DNA from: Paulownia fortunei
Taxonomy: Eukaryota > Streptophyta > Magnoliopsida > Lamiales > Paulowniaceae
NCBI GenBank assembly: GCA_019321725.1
Contig: CM033108.1
Coordinates: 3,294,001-3,358,000 of the forward strand
Reading direction: 5' to 3'
DNA length: 64,000 bases
Below the pieces are notes generated by a model that saw only the letters and a program-made list of their open reading frames with translations, searched no databases and was not told where the DNA came from. Position numbers and translations under genes: made by a program. Shown here one piece after another: positions 1 to 12,200 of this stretch. Every line of letters begins with the position of its first letter. Position 1 is the first letter of the stretch.

Positions 1-1024
1 ATAATTGGAAGGAAATAGGGCAACGTAGGATTGAAACATCATGAAGCAACAGAATGTGGAGCAAAACCCCAAAATATGATAGCAAAGCATAAGCTTTAGG
101 ATAGGATTATAAGACGAGTTTTGGTTGGACATGAAATAAATGGTTGACTTGCATGTTTCTCTTTGCTTTTTGCATTTCTTTTATGTTGGAGGAATGGGAA
201 TGGGCCAGGGGTCCCAGGTGGGAATCAAGAGCTATTCCTTTAATTTTTTGGAAAGCAAAAAAAATTAAGTTAGTAGGCCTAATTGTGTTTTTGCATTATA
301 TCTCCTGGGTGTCCACCTTTCATCATATAGGCTATTATCCACTGATGTTTGAGGAAAAATGCTAGTCTCTTCGTCAAAAGCACAAATATTGGTGACAAGC
401 AAAGAAGCTTTTTAATGCTGCATACTATGGTTAACTGTTGATTTCTATTTTCTGCCTGGCATTGAGCAATCATTCCTGAATGTCTACATGGCCCATTTTA
501 ATCAGAACTAGTCTTTCGTCTAGGCTGAAAGCCAATCAACCCTTAAAATGAATTTCAAGGCTTGCTGAAAGGAAAGAAATGGGTATACTGCAGTTTTCTG
601 TGTGGAATTTTCATTCTTCACTTCTGCAGGGGCAGGAACACAAACCATAATGAGATTTCAGATCATAAAAATATCTGTGTAATCAGTGAATCCTTTCTTT
701 TTATGCTCCTATTTCAAGTTTTTCATGGAAAGTAGCTTAATTTAATGTGTATAATGAACATGCTGCTCGAACTGTAATTGAGTTGGCTAAGTTAAGAGTA
801 CTTTACTGTAAAATCTTGTTCAAGCAGCCCTTTTTGAAATGATAATGGTTCTATCTGGATAAAGTGAAAAAATAAGGATCTAGCTAACATACCTTAGACT
901 TATCTTTATATCCACAAACAAATTGCAGTTTGCAGGTATTTAGTGTTGAGTGCCAATCTATGTGATCAGTTTCCCATGGTTAAGCATCAAGTAACTCTAA
1001 TAAGCATGTGTTTTTTTGGCCCAG
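1..1024. other. Intronic or upstream DNA of the patatin-like gene, no exon recognised
   Basis: AT-rich sequence with no convincing exon. The next gene enters the window with an acceptor (CAG) at 1022-1024, so this stretch is probably the end of an intron. The 5' exons with the nucleophile-serine motif GXSXG of the patatin fold must lie to the left of the window. Confidence 0.5.
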
Positions 1025-2728
1025 GCTGTTCTTAGAGATGTTCTGGACCAGTTTTTGCCAGATGATGTTCATATCAGGTCCAATGGAAGAGTTCGTGGTG
1101 GGTTTAGTTATCTTTCCCCTGGCACCATTCGCAGTCAAACTGCTGTTTTGTAGGTTTTTTACGTGTAATTTTGATAAAGTTGGAAGTCCCGAAGAGATTT
1201 CCATCAAAGTTCATAAATGTGGATAAATTTCAAACTATAATCGATAGAAGAGGGTTGTTCTTGTCCTTTGGGAGAGGTGCCACACTTGTCCTTTGCAATG
1301 TAGATAGTTTTATCTAAGCACTTGTTACCTTTGTTGTCAACGACAATTATATCCGGCATTGCTTTGTCAAGAAATTTTGATATGTATAGTACTCCTTTTA
1401 ATGCATCAGTTTTAGGATAGTATCCAATGATCTTTATCACATTGACCTGCTTGTCACTGGTAAAGTAGTCGGACATAATAAGGAGAGAGTATGTTGTGTT
1501 TTCTCTTCTTAGTATGGTGCCTGATTATAAATTTTCTTGGGTTCTTACAGTATATTTTAACGTATATAAAGGGGCTGTTTGCATGTATCTCTTTCAAGAG
1601 ATTGTGTTAGGTTTTCCAAAAAATGCGATCGATTTGCGTTTAAAATATGTAATTCTAGTAGCTATTTTAGTTATTTTTTCCTTGCAAGATTTACGTTGAA
1701 TAATTTTACTTAATCTGGCTTTTCCAAATGTAATTTAATCTTTACATGTTATGTTCCACAACTGATTATGATCGTCACTTCCTGTGGGAAAAATAATATT
1801 CACCGGTTTCTAGATGAGAAATTTTGATAGCATTTTGTGGTTTCATGTCAGTTGCTGTAACGGAGATTCTTTGGCGGCCCAGGGGTTTACTGGTTGATCA
1901 ATTTGATTCTAAAGAAGATCTGATCGATGCAGTGTTTACTTCTTCTTTCATTCCAGGGTAAATATTTCTCTAGATACACTAGCTACCATGTTAGACAATA
2001 TGTTCGAACTAAAGTAAGTTTAATGCAGATATCTTGCTCCAAGGCCAGCAACAATGTTCCGCAATCGTTTATGCATTGATGGGGGTTTGACATTGTTCAT
2101 GCCTCCAACTTCTGCTGCTAAGACGGTATGTATGTCCTTCGATTGTTTTGTTCAAGTTGCATCATGTATTGAAGGGAGCTCATCAGCTGGACCACAATGC
2201 TACCTTTACCATTAAATATTTAAGATATTGTATGGTCCAAACGTGTCAGATTCCTTGGATGTTCAGTATCAACTTTAGTTAGTTCTTTTCACGGATCAGT
2301 TCTTGATGATATATTGTCTTACATATTCATCCATACTTCAATCATTATCCAAGTACACTGGAGGCATTTTAAACGAAAATATGATTTTGCTATCTTGCAG
2401 GTACGTGTTTGTGCTTTTCCTGCCAGTCGTTTGGGATTGCAGGGAATTGGAATTAGCCCTGATTGCAACCCAGAAAACAGGGCTAGTCCCCGAGAGGTAA
2501 TTTTGCGGCCTCACTGTGATCCAGTTTCTGTCATAACAACAAATTTTGACGTTTTCTTTTGCTTACTTCCAGCTTTTTAATTGGGCACTTGAGCCAGCAG
2601 CAGATGATATTCTTGATAAGCTTTTTGAGCTTGGATATCTAGATGCAGCTGTCTGGGCTGACAAGAACCCAGTAGACAAAGTAGTTCAAGATGACAATGC
2701 TTATCTTGAAAATGGTCAGACACAATAG
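1025..2728 (+). CDS. Patatin-like phospholipase (PNPLA) family protein, 3' part
   Basis: This is the C-terminal 175 residues of a patatin-like acyl hydrolase, most like the Arabidopsis protein I know as At1g33270 (recalled, not searched). Exons: 1025-1097, 1852-1957, 2029-2125, 2401-2496 and 2573-2728. All introns are GT-AG and the frame is continuous to TAG at 2726-2728. The segment reads DVLDQFLPDDVHIRSNGRVR, then WRPRGLLVDQFDSKEDLIDA, then FTSSFIPGYLAPRPATMFRN. The motif C-IDGG follows; its Asp (codon 2078-2080) fits the Asp of the Ser-Asp catalytic dyad of patatins. Family members release fatty acids from acyl lipids; the substrate of this one is unknown. The Ser half of the dyad lies outside the window. 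The C-terminus (KNPVDKVVQDDNAYLENGQTQ without its first residue) is acidic and probably variable. Confidence 0.85.
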
Positions 2729-3823
2729 TAATCCAGAAAGATCAGAGAAGTCATAGCGAAAACTGTATTAATCTTGGAACGTGCTACTTCTCCATGGATT
2801 GAAGGTTGGATCTTTCAAGATGCAAAGTACCTTCTTGTTGGCATGCTGGTGGACTTCTTGCAACATCCTGTGCAGGAACGTTGCTGTAGAATATGGAAGA
2901 AAGTGAGCAAATTGTGAATACAGGGATGAGGATGAATCAAGAAATGTAGAATGCATGAGCAAGTTCGATGGCAATCTACCAGTCCCAACCCTCCTGTGTA
3001 TTTCTTATTTTAAACTTCTACTTTTCATATATTTTTTCAAAGAATACGAGAGCTAGTTTTGTGTATTCGAGTTTGTTTAACTTATTTATGTCTGTAAAGA
3101 ATGTTGGATTTCATTGATGGGCAACCCACGGGTACTTTCTACCCTTCAAATCAGTTCAGATATCAAATTTCATCCCTATTCATTTTCTGCCATTACGGTT
3201 GCCTATGTTAGCATTGTCTCTGAAGAAAACAGTCTGTACTAAAAGTATACTCCATAACTAACAGAAAAGGATCAAAATAGGAGTTGGGAGTTTATATTTA
3301 TTATCATTATTATTCATTTTGTTTTCTTTCTTTACTTTTACTATTATCTATTCTCTCTTTCATAAAAGCTATCAAGTGGCAAAACTATGTAGCACTTAGA
3401 ACAATAATACATGTCTAAGAAAATAGAAAAAGAAGAAGAGTTTAATGTAGTTTAGACAGCAATTACCCAGGCACTTGTGTTGATGAGCCAAGTCATATAG
3501 ATGTTGCTTATAAGAATACTGGTTAAAATACTTCAAAATATGGTGAAACTGGGGAGGTTATCCCTGCCCCCAGTGGAAGAGGTGAAGTACGCCTGCAGTT
3601 CCTTGAGACGCATCACGTCATCCAATAAGGGTTCGTTGAGGTGGGAAATCTCTGGAGTCGTCGAGCTCATAAGGAGCAATGCTGAAAAGTCCCAACTCAT
3701 TTCTTGCAATTCGGTGTTCTGTTCGTAATTGAGCCTCTTCTCAAGTTTGTTGGTGATAGTTTTTTAGTTCTATAGTAACTAGTTCCTTCCGTAAGAGAAT
3801 GCTGTTGGCACTCTGCAGTCCTT
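2729..3823. other. 3' UTR and intergenic DNA before the U2 gene
   Basis: The first 300-400 bases are probably 3' UTR of the patatin-like gene. A GC-richer patch at about 3550-3725 is open in one forward frame (from 3501), but I recognise no family in it. It could be a degenerate gene fragment or chance. The rest is AT-rich and shows nothing. Confidence 0.4.
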
Positions 3824-3875
3824 GTCCCACATCGTTTATAACAATAAAATCGCCAGAGACGATGCCGTAGAAAAT
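3824..3875 (+). promoter_or_regulatory. Plant snRNA promoter: upstream sequence element and TATA-like box
   Basis: GTCCCACATCG at 3824-3834 is a perfect match to the plant upstream sequence element (RTCCCACATCG) and lies 66-76 bases before the U2 start. At the expected distance for Pol II snRNA genes (about -32 to -25) there is only a degenerate TATA box, TAGAAAAT at 3868-3875. Confidence 0.8.
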
Positions 3876-3899
3876 GGGCGGCCCAATGCTGAATTGAGC

Positions 3900-4092
3900 A
3901 TACCTTTCTCGGCCTTTTGGCTAAGATCAAGTGTAGTATCTGTTCTTATCAGTTTAATATCTGATACGTGGGCCAATGGTTCACATGATATTAAATTAAT
4001 TTTTTTAGGGGAAGGCCCAGTAAGGTAGCTTGCTGCCTGGGTCTTGAGCGTCGTCCAAGCGTTGCACTATAGCTTGGGCCTGGCGCACCCCA
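3900..4092 (+). ncRNA. U2: U2 spliceosomal snRNA
   Basis: The 5' end ATACCTTTCTCGGCCTTTTG matches U2 exactly, and GTGTAGTATCTGTTCTTATC holds the branch-point recognition sequence (GTAGTA). A Sm site (AATTTTTTTAGG) and 3' stem-loops ending in CCTGGCGCACCC follow. The RNA pairs with the intron branch point in the spliceosome. Stem IIb is GTGGGCC-AAT-GGTTCAC, which still closes through two G-U pairs; stems III and IV also pair, so the copy looks functional rather than dead. The 3' end is estimated from family length. A sequence resembling the plant 3' box (CA-N5-AGTTATAA) lies at 4094-4108. Confidence 0.93.
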
Positions 4093-4093
4093 C

Positions 4094-4108
4094 CAATTCT
4101 AGTTATAA
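4094..4108 (+). terminator. Putative snRNA 3' box
   Basis: CAATTCTAGTTATAA resembles the plant snRNA 3'-end formation box CA(N)3-10AGTNNAA, with one mismatch. It starts right after the expected U2 3' end. Confidence 0.55.
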
Positions 4109-4437
4109 TTTTTGTCATAATAGTTTGAATTGGGCTTTGAACTATTGTAATTTTGAATCTCTCGTTTCTTAGCATTATTTCTTTTAAACTGCATTAGACC
4201 ATAAGAAGCTCAATAACAGTAACAAATTGGGCTGGTTGGATTCAAAATATTGAAAATTGTGTTGATTTATTTATTGAATATTGCAGTTGTATGGTATGAA
4301 AAATCTACCACAAATTTGTTGAAGTTTACTGGGAGGAGATCATTTCTTTCATGAATGATATGTGTAATAAAATGAAACATCCATCGAACACAAATTTCTA
4401 TGGGAAAGAAAAATCTCTCTCATATTTTTCTTCTATA

Positions 4438-7400
4438 TCAGGCAGGGACTCGATAGGAGGGATCAACCATTTTCAAGATGAAGATATTCCCCTTGTCGCC
4501 TCTTGAGACTCTGCCACAGGAAAATAGGAAACACATGAAACTTTTACAAAGTGAATTACTGCAATATATGCTAATATACAAAACTATTAAAGTTCGAGAT
4601 TGTCATAGGTTTTGTTGAAAGTATTGCGTATTAAAACATGGTTGCTTTCCTTAGAAAATTCAGAATCCAGTTCATCATCTTACCTTAACTCTTCATCCAA
4701 GTAGGTAATTTCCAGCTCACCTCGAGCTCGTTCAGGAGCTTTAACAGGTATCTGCTCACCAATTATGTCATCAGTAAAGCACAATAAGTTGTAAAGAAAT
4801 GTAATTGCTATAGTAACTTACGATTTACTGCAACTCCTAATAATTTATGAAGCGTCTCTATTTAACATTTTGCCAATTTTATCTGCAGTTTCTATAATAT
4901 TGAACTTTCATGTAAACATATTATCAATAGAGCAACATATTCCTGTGTGTCATTAGACATATGGCAGACTCAGACATGACTTACCAGACCCCCAAGCTTG
5001 AAAAAGTCAAATTTTACAGCCACCTTCTTTGCATTCAGAGGTGTTAAATCAGCAGTAACCTGCAGAACATTTAGGAAGTAGAGGTTGGTGCAAAGAGACA
5101 TGAGCAGCCATATGTGGTTAAGATTGCAGACAAAAATAGGATACAGCAGATGATCACAAATATTTCCACCGAGAGGGTAATTTCATGTATTGAAAAACAA
5201 AGGGAGCATGCCAAAGGATTAAACAACCCTTTCTCCATATTAGTGATGCGAAACAAGTTATGAAGAAATTAATAAATACAGACCAACTTCAGATTTTCAT
5301 CTTGTAGCTATAGTAACAATAGTGAAGTAAAATTGTGGCTGATACATTCAAGTTTCTCAGACCCATGAAGAATTGGACTACCGGTGAAATTACCAAACCG
5401 AATATATTTTGCCAGGCTACTAGCCAATAAAGGGCAACGCACATACTTTCTTGAAAGCTTGTGGGAAACACAAGATAAAAAGATCAACATACCATTATAA
5501 GAACTCCATAAATTCTTCAGCAGACAGATTATGGTCTTAACACTAACCAACAATAAAGTGGAAAGGCTGATCTTGAAGTGCAGAGTATGTATTTATCTGT
5601 TCTCAATCACCAGAAACGTGACTAGTATGCTGTTGTCCTTAACTTATACAGCCTTCAACTTCTATACCTGTCTAGGTAAATCGGGTTTCAAAATTTAACC
5701 AATTCCCAGTGCTTTATGAATACTGATGCGATTCCACATGTACCATGGATGACTTACACAGAAGGAATTGAAAGATACACACATTATGCCCATTAGAGAA
5801 AAATGAAGTACTGATGTCACGATTTGAGCTCACCTGATTGAAGAATGGCGCTGACTCCATATTTTGAGCTCGAAGGGTATCAACATTAATTGCTTGATAG
5901 TTTGTTCTAGATCTTAAAAACTTGGGTCTCTGTTTACAATGTTTACCTGTGAGCATGCAGTACATACGAGCATGAAAGCAAAAACACAAAAGCAGTAACA
6001 CCATTCTTATTGGTTCCTCAGGCGATAGCATCATTGGAGAAGAAAACACACTTAGATTTCTATTTTCTTTAGAATAGTGCATATTGGCCATATTACAATA
6101 TATTGGATGCCATGTAAAGAAGAACATGTGATAAAACTTATCCTGTACGATTTGGTTGAAGGATCCCAAAGGGTAAAGATCTTGTACAAGTTTTATCACA
6201 TTCTCTATGCAATGACATATAGTAAATTTTGGGTTGAATGCTCTATTAATGTGATATTTGAACTCAGGCCAACTCGTGACCCGTTCGATTTTTCGTTTTC
6301 TTGATTTCTATATGTAAAATGTGTTTGCAATCATGCACCATTCATGCGTGAACCTTGTGTAACTCTGCATCATAAATGAGCAAGGGTATGATAAAACTCA
6401 CCCCACCTTAACTTGTGGTCTCAAAATTGTGAAATTTTGAGAGGTAAAGTCGCAACCAGTTTAAATCCTAGTCTTACAAGTTTATCGAATAACTACTTTA
6501 ATTTATTTCGAATCATTCAAAACCAAGTCATATAAAACTAGATTCACAAGCACATCAAAGAGTTATACCTTGGTCTGCAAAATGGATTGTGAAGTTGTGT
6601 AAATGAGCTCCCACTTCCCATTGAGCAAATTAGACTTCAGTGGCTCTTTTGTTTGATTAACAGCTTCAAGTTTCCGAGCTATCTAACTAAGGATAAAGTT
6701 GAGAAGAAAAAGAAAAGGATGTATTAAGTGTAAAGCATTATGAAATCGCAACTCGTGGATGATAAAGTCACACTCTTTATCTATAATTTAGTTCTCAGCT
6801 ACTTCTTGCCAGCTGAAATATTGCACTGCATGCCATATTATTATCTAAGGGAAAGTCCATTAATCTGCAGGCTGAGGTCTCAAAAGAGAGAAATTACTTG
6901 CTCTCAATTTTTCCAGATAGGACACGCATTTGGATTTCGAAAGAAGGAAAAGAGGTATAATCTCGTATTTTCAGTCTATCATTCCCAACTTCCACGCAAT
7001 AATTTATCCATAACTTTTCATATGAATCTTATCGTTGTAAAATTTAGCCAAAATTTTTCATATGAATCTTATGGTTATAAAACTTAGCCAAATATTTTCA
7101 TAGGAATCTTATGGTTATAAATTTTATACTAGTGCATTTTCAACTGGCAAGAGAAAGAAAAGACAAAAACGAACTGTGTGCATCATTACCCTGGAAGGGA
7201 AAATCATAGTTCTTTGGAGGAAAAAACATGTGCTACTAATTACCAAGAAATCCAAGACAGTGAGAGCTAAGACTTATATTTACCTGATCAATTGTTTGCT
7301 GATCTTCAGGGGTGGTTTCAGCACCACGATCAAGGGGCGCAATGGCTTCAAGAAGCTCTTCCTTGATGGCCTCCGCATTCTTAGTCTTGTTGTTACTCAA

Positions 7401-7625
7401 GAAACCAGTAAAGAAGGAGACGTGTGTCCTCCATTTATGCAGAGCTGCAGGCGGAAGAGTGGTGGCGGTGGAGGTTAAGAGACAGTTGTTATGAGGGTTG
7501 GCTCGGAAAGGGATGGTGGTGGTGGCGGTGGGGTGGTGGAGCTTGGGGAGTGAGGAGGAGGAGGAGCCGGCGGACTGAGTGGTTAAAGACGGTAGTGATG
7601 GTGGAGAGAGTGAGGATAAGGCCAT
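4438..7625 (-). CDS. FBN3: Plastid lipid-associated protein / fibrillin (PAP4, FBN3 type)
   Basis: Six coding exons on the reverse strand: 7625-7284, 6682-6569, 5929-5834, 5059-4985, 4751-4684 and 4510-4438. They give 255 aa with every junction in frame. The N-terminus ([20 protein letters not shown]) is Ser/Thr/Pro-rich and acid-poor, as in a chloroplast transit peptide of roughly 60-70 residues. The PAP_fibrillin domain follows: [20 protein letters not shown], then [18 protein letters not shown], then [18 protein letters not shown], then [20 protein letters not shown], ending DPSYRVPA. Fibrillins are lipocalin-like proteins of plastoglobules and thylakoids that bind lipids or prenylquinones. 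The assignment to the Arabidopsis PAP4/PAP5 (FBN3) group rests on recalled similarity. The ATG at 7623-7625 is the first one in frame and gives the transit peptide. Confidence 0.9.
7014..7124. repeat. 40-bp tandem repeat, about 2.7 copies, in FBN3 intron 1
   Basis: TCATATGAATCTTAT or a one-base variant recurs at 7018, 7058 and 7098, an exact 40-bp period. Each copy continues into a related TAAAA-TTAGCCAAA segment. It lies in the intron between exons 1 and 2. Confidence 0.8.
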
Positions 7626-7705
7626 GGGACTGGTGGGTTGTGGCTGGTGGTGGGCTAAGTGTCATGGGTAAGATTGGTAATGAATTTGGTCCCGCCGTTT
7701 TTTGA

Positions 7706-8497
7706 TAGTTTATTATAAATATAATTAATAATTAAATAATTATTATATAATGAGAGATTCTTATCAAGTTGCGTGAAAGTGCAATCGATGGTTATGTTTG
7801 GCTTTTAATTTTTTTATTTTATTTTAATAAAAATGCAATTTAATGTTGTGTTTTTTTTTATAATTATAATTTTAGTAATAATCATATAATTAATAATTAG
7901 GCGGTTAATTTTTTAGATAATAATTATAATATTAAATATATATATATTATAAAAAAATTAAAAAATAATAAAATAATAAAAAATACTAAAAATAGCCACC
8001 AGAGCTACAAGTATATCAGTGCGTTGTCATCTACCTTGACGTCCAACGTGTATCATGATTATGGAGAGTCGACCTCCATAATTTTATCAGGTCGATCGAA
8101 CTTCAATTTAAATTATAATATATTTGTTGATGATTCGATCCAAAATTAGTCATGATATTGATGTTGCTGCTGTTAAGAGTGGACGTCGAGACAAACAACA
8201 TTTTTATCGATATACTTGTGGTACTAGTTGTCATTTTTAGTATTTTTTATTATTCTTATATTTTTTAAAAATATATATAATATATATATTCAGTATTACA
8301 ATTATTATCCAAAAAAATTAGCTGTGTGATTCTTACTAAAATTACAATTTTAAGAGAAAGTTCATTAAAATAAAATAAAAAAAATTAAAAATGTAATTAA
8401 AGCGCAAGCTCATTTGCACTTTTACGTAATTTAATAATAATATTTTATTATACAATAATTAACTAATTACTAATTATATTTATTATAAATTATTAAA
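7706..8497. mobile_element. Foldback element / long-TIR MITE
   Basis: Two AT-rich arms form an imperfect inverted repeat: left arm about 7706-8046, right arm about 8180-8497, with a spacer of about 134 bp. At the outer ends TTTATTATAAATATAATTA faces TTTATAATAAATATAATTA (reverse complement of the right end). At the inner ends GACGTCCA (8039-8046) faces TGGACGTC (8180-8187). Matching internal landmarks include an AAAGTGCAA motif and AAAAAATACTAAAAAT. There is no coding capacity. It sits in the intergenic space between two divergent genes. Exact ends and a target-site duplication could not be fixed by eye. Confidence 0.7.
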
Positions 8498-9077
8498 TTA
8501 GTCAAACTGCTTTTTTTCCATTTATCTGCATCATTTTGGACAATTTTAATTTTGGGGGGAGAGTATTTTATCTATATCCCTCCAATGGCCTGGGCCAGAC
8601 CAACTGAAAGTTGACAGGAAAAAAAATTGTGAAGATTAGTTTTGAGTATAATTATTACTTTTATCCTTAATCATATATTGTATGCTAACAGTAAACAACA
8701 GTAGAATTAGGTATTTTACCAACTCAGAGATCAACAGTTGACAGGCCAACCATGTTTGACCTCTAACAAGAAACGTAGGAAAAAGAAACATAACATCCAT
8801 TAATCAAACAATTATACGACCCATGAAATCTTAACCACTCCTAAAAACTATTAAAGAAGAATATTAATAAAAATAACCCTTCACTTTTTCCTAGGAAAAA
8901 TTTTCAGCCGTACAAAATGGTCTTATGGTTCTTGTCCTATTTACCAATCCAAGCTCAGCCAGCAGCACTTCTCGAAGTGCCCTTTGTCTTCTTCCCTACT
9001 TTCCCCAAGTAAGACGCTCTCTATTAGAAGCCATTTCATCTATTCTGCTCGTGTAATGTTTTTCATTTCCAACAACG

Positions 9078-9275
9078 ATTATCTTCTTCTCTGTAATCTT
9101 GAAATCAAGAATTCAAATCTTGAATCTTGAGAACTGATAACTGCTTCTTCTTCTCTGTAATCTTGAAATCAAGAAATCTAGTCTTGAATCTTGAAAACTG
9201 ATGACATATTATTCTTCTTATCTATAAACTTGAAATCATGAAATCAAATCTTGAATTTTGAAAACTGATAACAGA
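9078..9275 (+). repeat. About 65-bp direct repeat, three copies, in the presumed DUF639 leader
   Basis: A TCTTCTTCTCTGTAATCTTG-like block followed by AAATCAAGAA, TCTTGAATCTTGA and AACTGAT recurs three times, anchored at about 9091, 9154 and 9222. The third copy is the most diverged. The array ends about 18 bases before the start codon at 9293, so it probably lies within the 5' UTR. Each unit contains the short inverted repeat TCTTGAAATCAAGA. Confidence 0.8.
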
Positions 9276-9292
9276 AAAACTAAGTTTAAAAG

Positions 9293-12200
9293 ATGCTCTC
9301 AAAATTCCCAGTTCAAACATCCCATATAAGGCCATCCCCTAAATTTTCTGCAATCCCATACCATCAGCAGAAACTATTTTTCAAGATTGTTTGCTGTGAA
9401 AAGAATGCTTCTTCTTCGGATTCTCCGAATTCTTCCTCCTCTTCTTCTCCTCCGGATAACAAGTTTGGGTTCAAGCTGGTGGGGCAGTCTCTGGGTGACA
9501 GGAATTGGAAGTTCAGCGATATTGATGCAAGTGAGTTCATAAAGTCTATAAATTTACCCTATGCTATTACGCCTTTTATTTCCTTTTGTTAATGATCTTG
9601 ATATTGCTTCTTATGGGCTTCTGAGCAAAAAAAAAAAAAAACTAGTTTTACAATTTAAGTATGAGTATTCTTATTTTTCTGATCGTTTGTCAGCAAAAAG
9701 TGTGAGTTTACTACTTCAATAAATTGTTATGCTGCATATTTTTTGCTAAATTAAGTATTTCTTCATATTGATGACATTCGGCTGAGGCAAGCCAAAAAGC
9801 TCCTGTGGTTTAGGGAACATTCCTTACAGTACTAATCGGTTCATGAACTATGAACAATGAAATATCTATGAAGGAAAATAGAAAATGTAATGAAACTTGT
9901 TATGATTTACAAAATCATTTGTAAATAAAGGAAAAGGAGTAGTTCAAAAGGATAAACATAGAGCATTATATCATGTGGCAAAGAAAGGCGCAGTTTATAT
10001 GTTTCTGTCATGCTGACTAAAACCATTTAGTTCAGCTGGAACATCAGTTTGTCTATGTACTATTCTAAATCTGTATTGAGGATCAACAAGGGAAAACTTT
10101 TAACACCCTCTCATCATGTGACTCGGAGAGCAAGCATGTCATTGAAGATGGGGTTTTTATTTATGGGCAAACAAAATAAACAATGTGTTGACGAAGGAAT
10201 GAGAATCAGTATGCTTGAATGAATGCTGCCCACTGAAGCAAAATCCTGAGTCTACTCCTATACTTAATTACATGTTTGCATTATGTCCTAATTTGCAATT
10301 TCATTACTTTTTAAATAGCTTACTTATCTGAGCCATATAACGCCTTTGATATAGGTTAAAGAGCAACATTTTTTAAATTCCCCTTGTAATATGCACCATG
10401 GTAAAAACTGAAAACTGACTTATATATGAGCCAGTTTTATACCTCTTACCAGTTATCACATTGTAACAGCCCAGGCCTCTCAAATCTCCTTCTCGTCCCT
10501 TCTCGGACACAATATTATTCAATATTCTGAGCTTTTCAAGAATTTTCAGCAACTATTATCCACATATATGCTTGAGATATTGGTCAGTCTCTGAGTTAAG
10601 GTTCAGGGACATTGTTCCAGAATCGTATGCTTTCTCCAGATATCTTTTTTCCAGTAGAATCAAACAATAAAATTTAGTAAACATATTTTAGTTCTTGGTG
10701 TATGTTCTTAAAATGTAATGATTCTAGAAATGATTTATTTTTATCAGGCTTATTTTAATTGGTAGTAATGGCTGCATAACTCAAAATATTGAACACCATA
10801 AGATCAGTACATTTTATGTCGCATATATTATAGTACAAAGTTATTTTATTTGCAGATGCAATGCAAGAATCAGTAAACCAGTGGCTGTCAAAGACCCAAA
10901 GCTTTTTCAATGAAGTAACTTCTCCACTAGTAAAATCTGTTAATGATCGAAGGCCTAACCTTCAGAATGACAGTGAAGATATGGAGGATATATTGATTAC
11001 TGAACAGACCGTTGATTCTAGAACCCCTGGAGGAGACCTTTCTGAAGCTGCCATTGTTTCCATTGAGCAATTTAGCCGGTAAAGTCACTGTTATTCAGTC
11101 TTTCCTACTTTGAACTTCAACTGGGCATTGATTTCTATTATATTCTTGATTCTTTTCGCATTATGAAGTTCTGGTAGTCAGTGGCTGTAAATTTTGATTT
11201 TAGTCATATAGATTATTCAGTCAATTCAACTCTTGTGCTCTTGCAAATAAATTTAGTGAATAGGAATTTTTATCATTTCTTTTTAGTTCAGAGAAAAAGC
11301 TTTGATTTGTCTATTAGTGTTGGAATTTGACATAAGATATGACATCTTTGAGAGTAGACAGATATCTGAGAGTCTCTTGCTAGTACAAACTCCCAACCAT
11401 TGCTTATTAAATAGGATTTCATGTTCGGAGAATGGTCATCCATGCTTTCCAGGCTTAGAAGCAGATACTCTTATATTTTTAACTGTGAAATTTGATCCTG
11501 GAATTTCTTTTATTGAACTAGAGAACTTCTGTAACATGACTGCATGAACTACTTTATTCTGTGATTATGTATAGACAAGCTCAAAAGGTTGATGAAATCT
11601 ATCCTGCTGATATGGAGGAATTAATTTTTAACTTTTTCCATGTCTAAGATATGCAGGATGAATGGGTTGACTGGGCAGAAAATGCAGAAAATATTCAAAA
11701 CACTTGTTCCTGAATCTGTTTATAATGATCCTCGTAATTTGGTGGAGTATTGCTGCTTCAGGTTTTTGTCAAGGAATAGTGCTGAAGTTCATCCTGGCCT
11801 CAAGGTGTGTAGACTTGCTGCATTCAGTTTAGGCTCTCTTTCAATTACTAGTATCAAGTTCAGATTTTCTTATTGTGCTGAATTGATTGAATACCAAAAT
11901 TGCAGGCACATAAACACACAAGTACACACCCACAGCACATTAGTTTTCTGTATTTAACCTGTTTTTCTTTGTTTTATTTGGTGTGTACTGTGTTATGTAA
12001 CTTATAACCGTAACTTGGGGAATATGGTGATTGCCATCAATTTAACTTCAAAGTTCCACATGTTTGAGTTTATTTTCATTAGTTTTCTTTATTTGTTGGA
12101 GCAGATATATTCCTTGGGTACACTTTCTCCAAGACTAATGTTTGTTTTGATATTAGATTTCTTATAGTTTGGTGAATCTTCTTTTTAGGTTTTGATTTTA

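Noticed and set aside
7312..7705. Forward open frames rich in Gly/Arg/Trp
   Set aside because: They are the complement of the GC-rich transit-peptide exon of the fibrillin gene on the reverse strand.
11575..11655. Possible extra DUF639 exon after GTATAG (QAQKVDEIYPADMEE...)
   Set aside because: It has no donor and runs into a stop. Joining exon 2 directly to 11657 keeps the frame and restores the family motif FSRMNGLTG.
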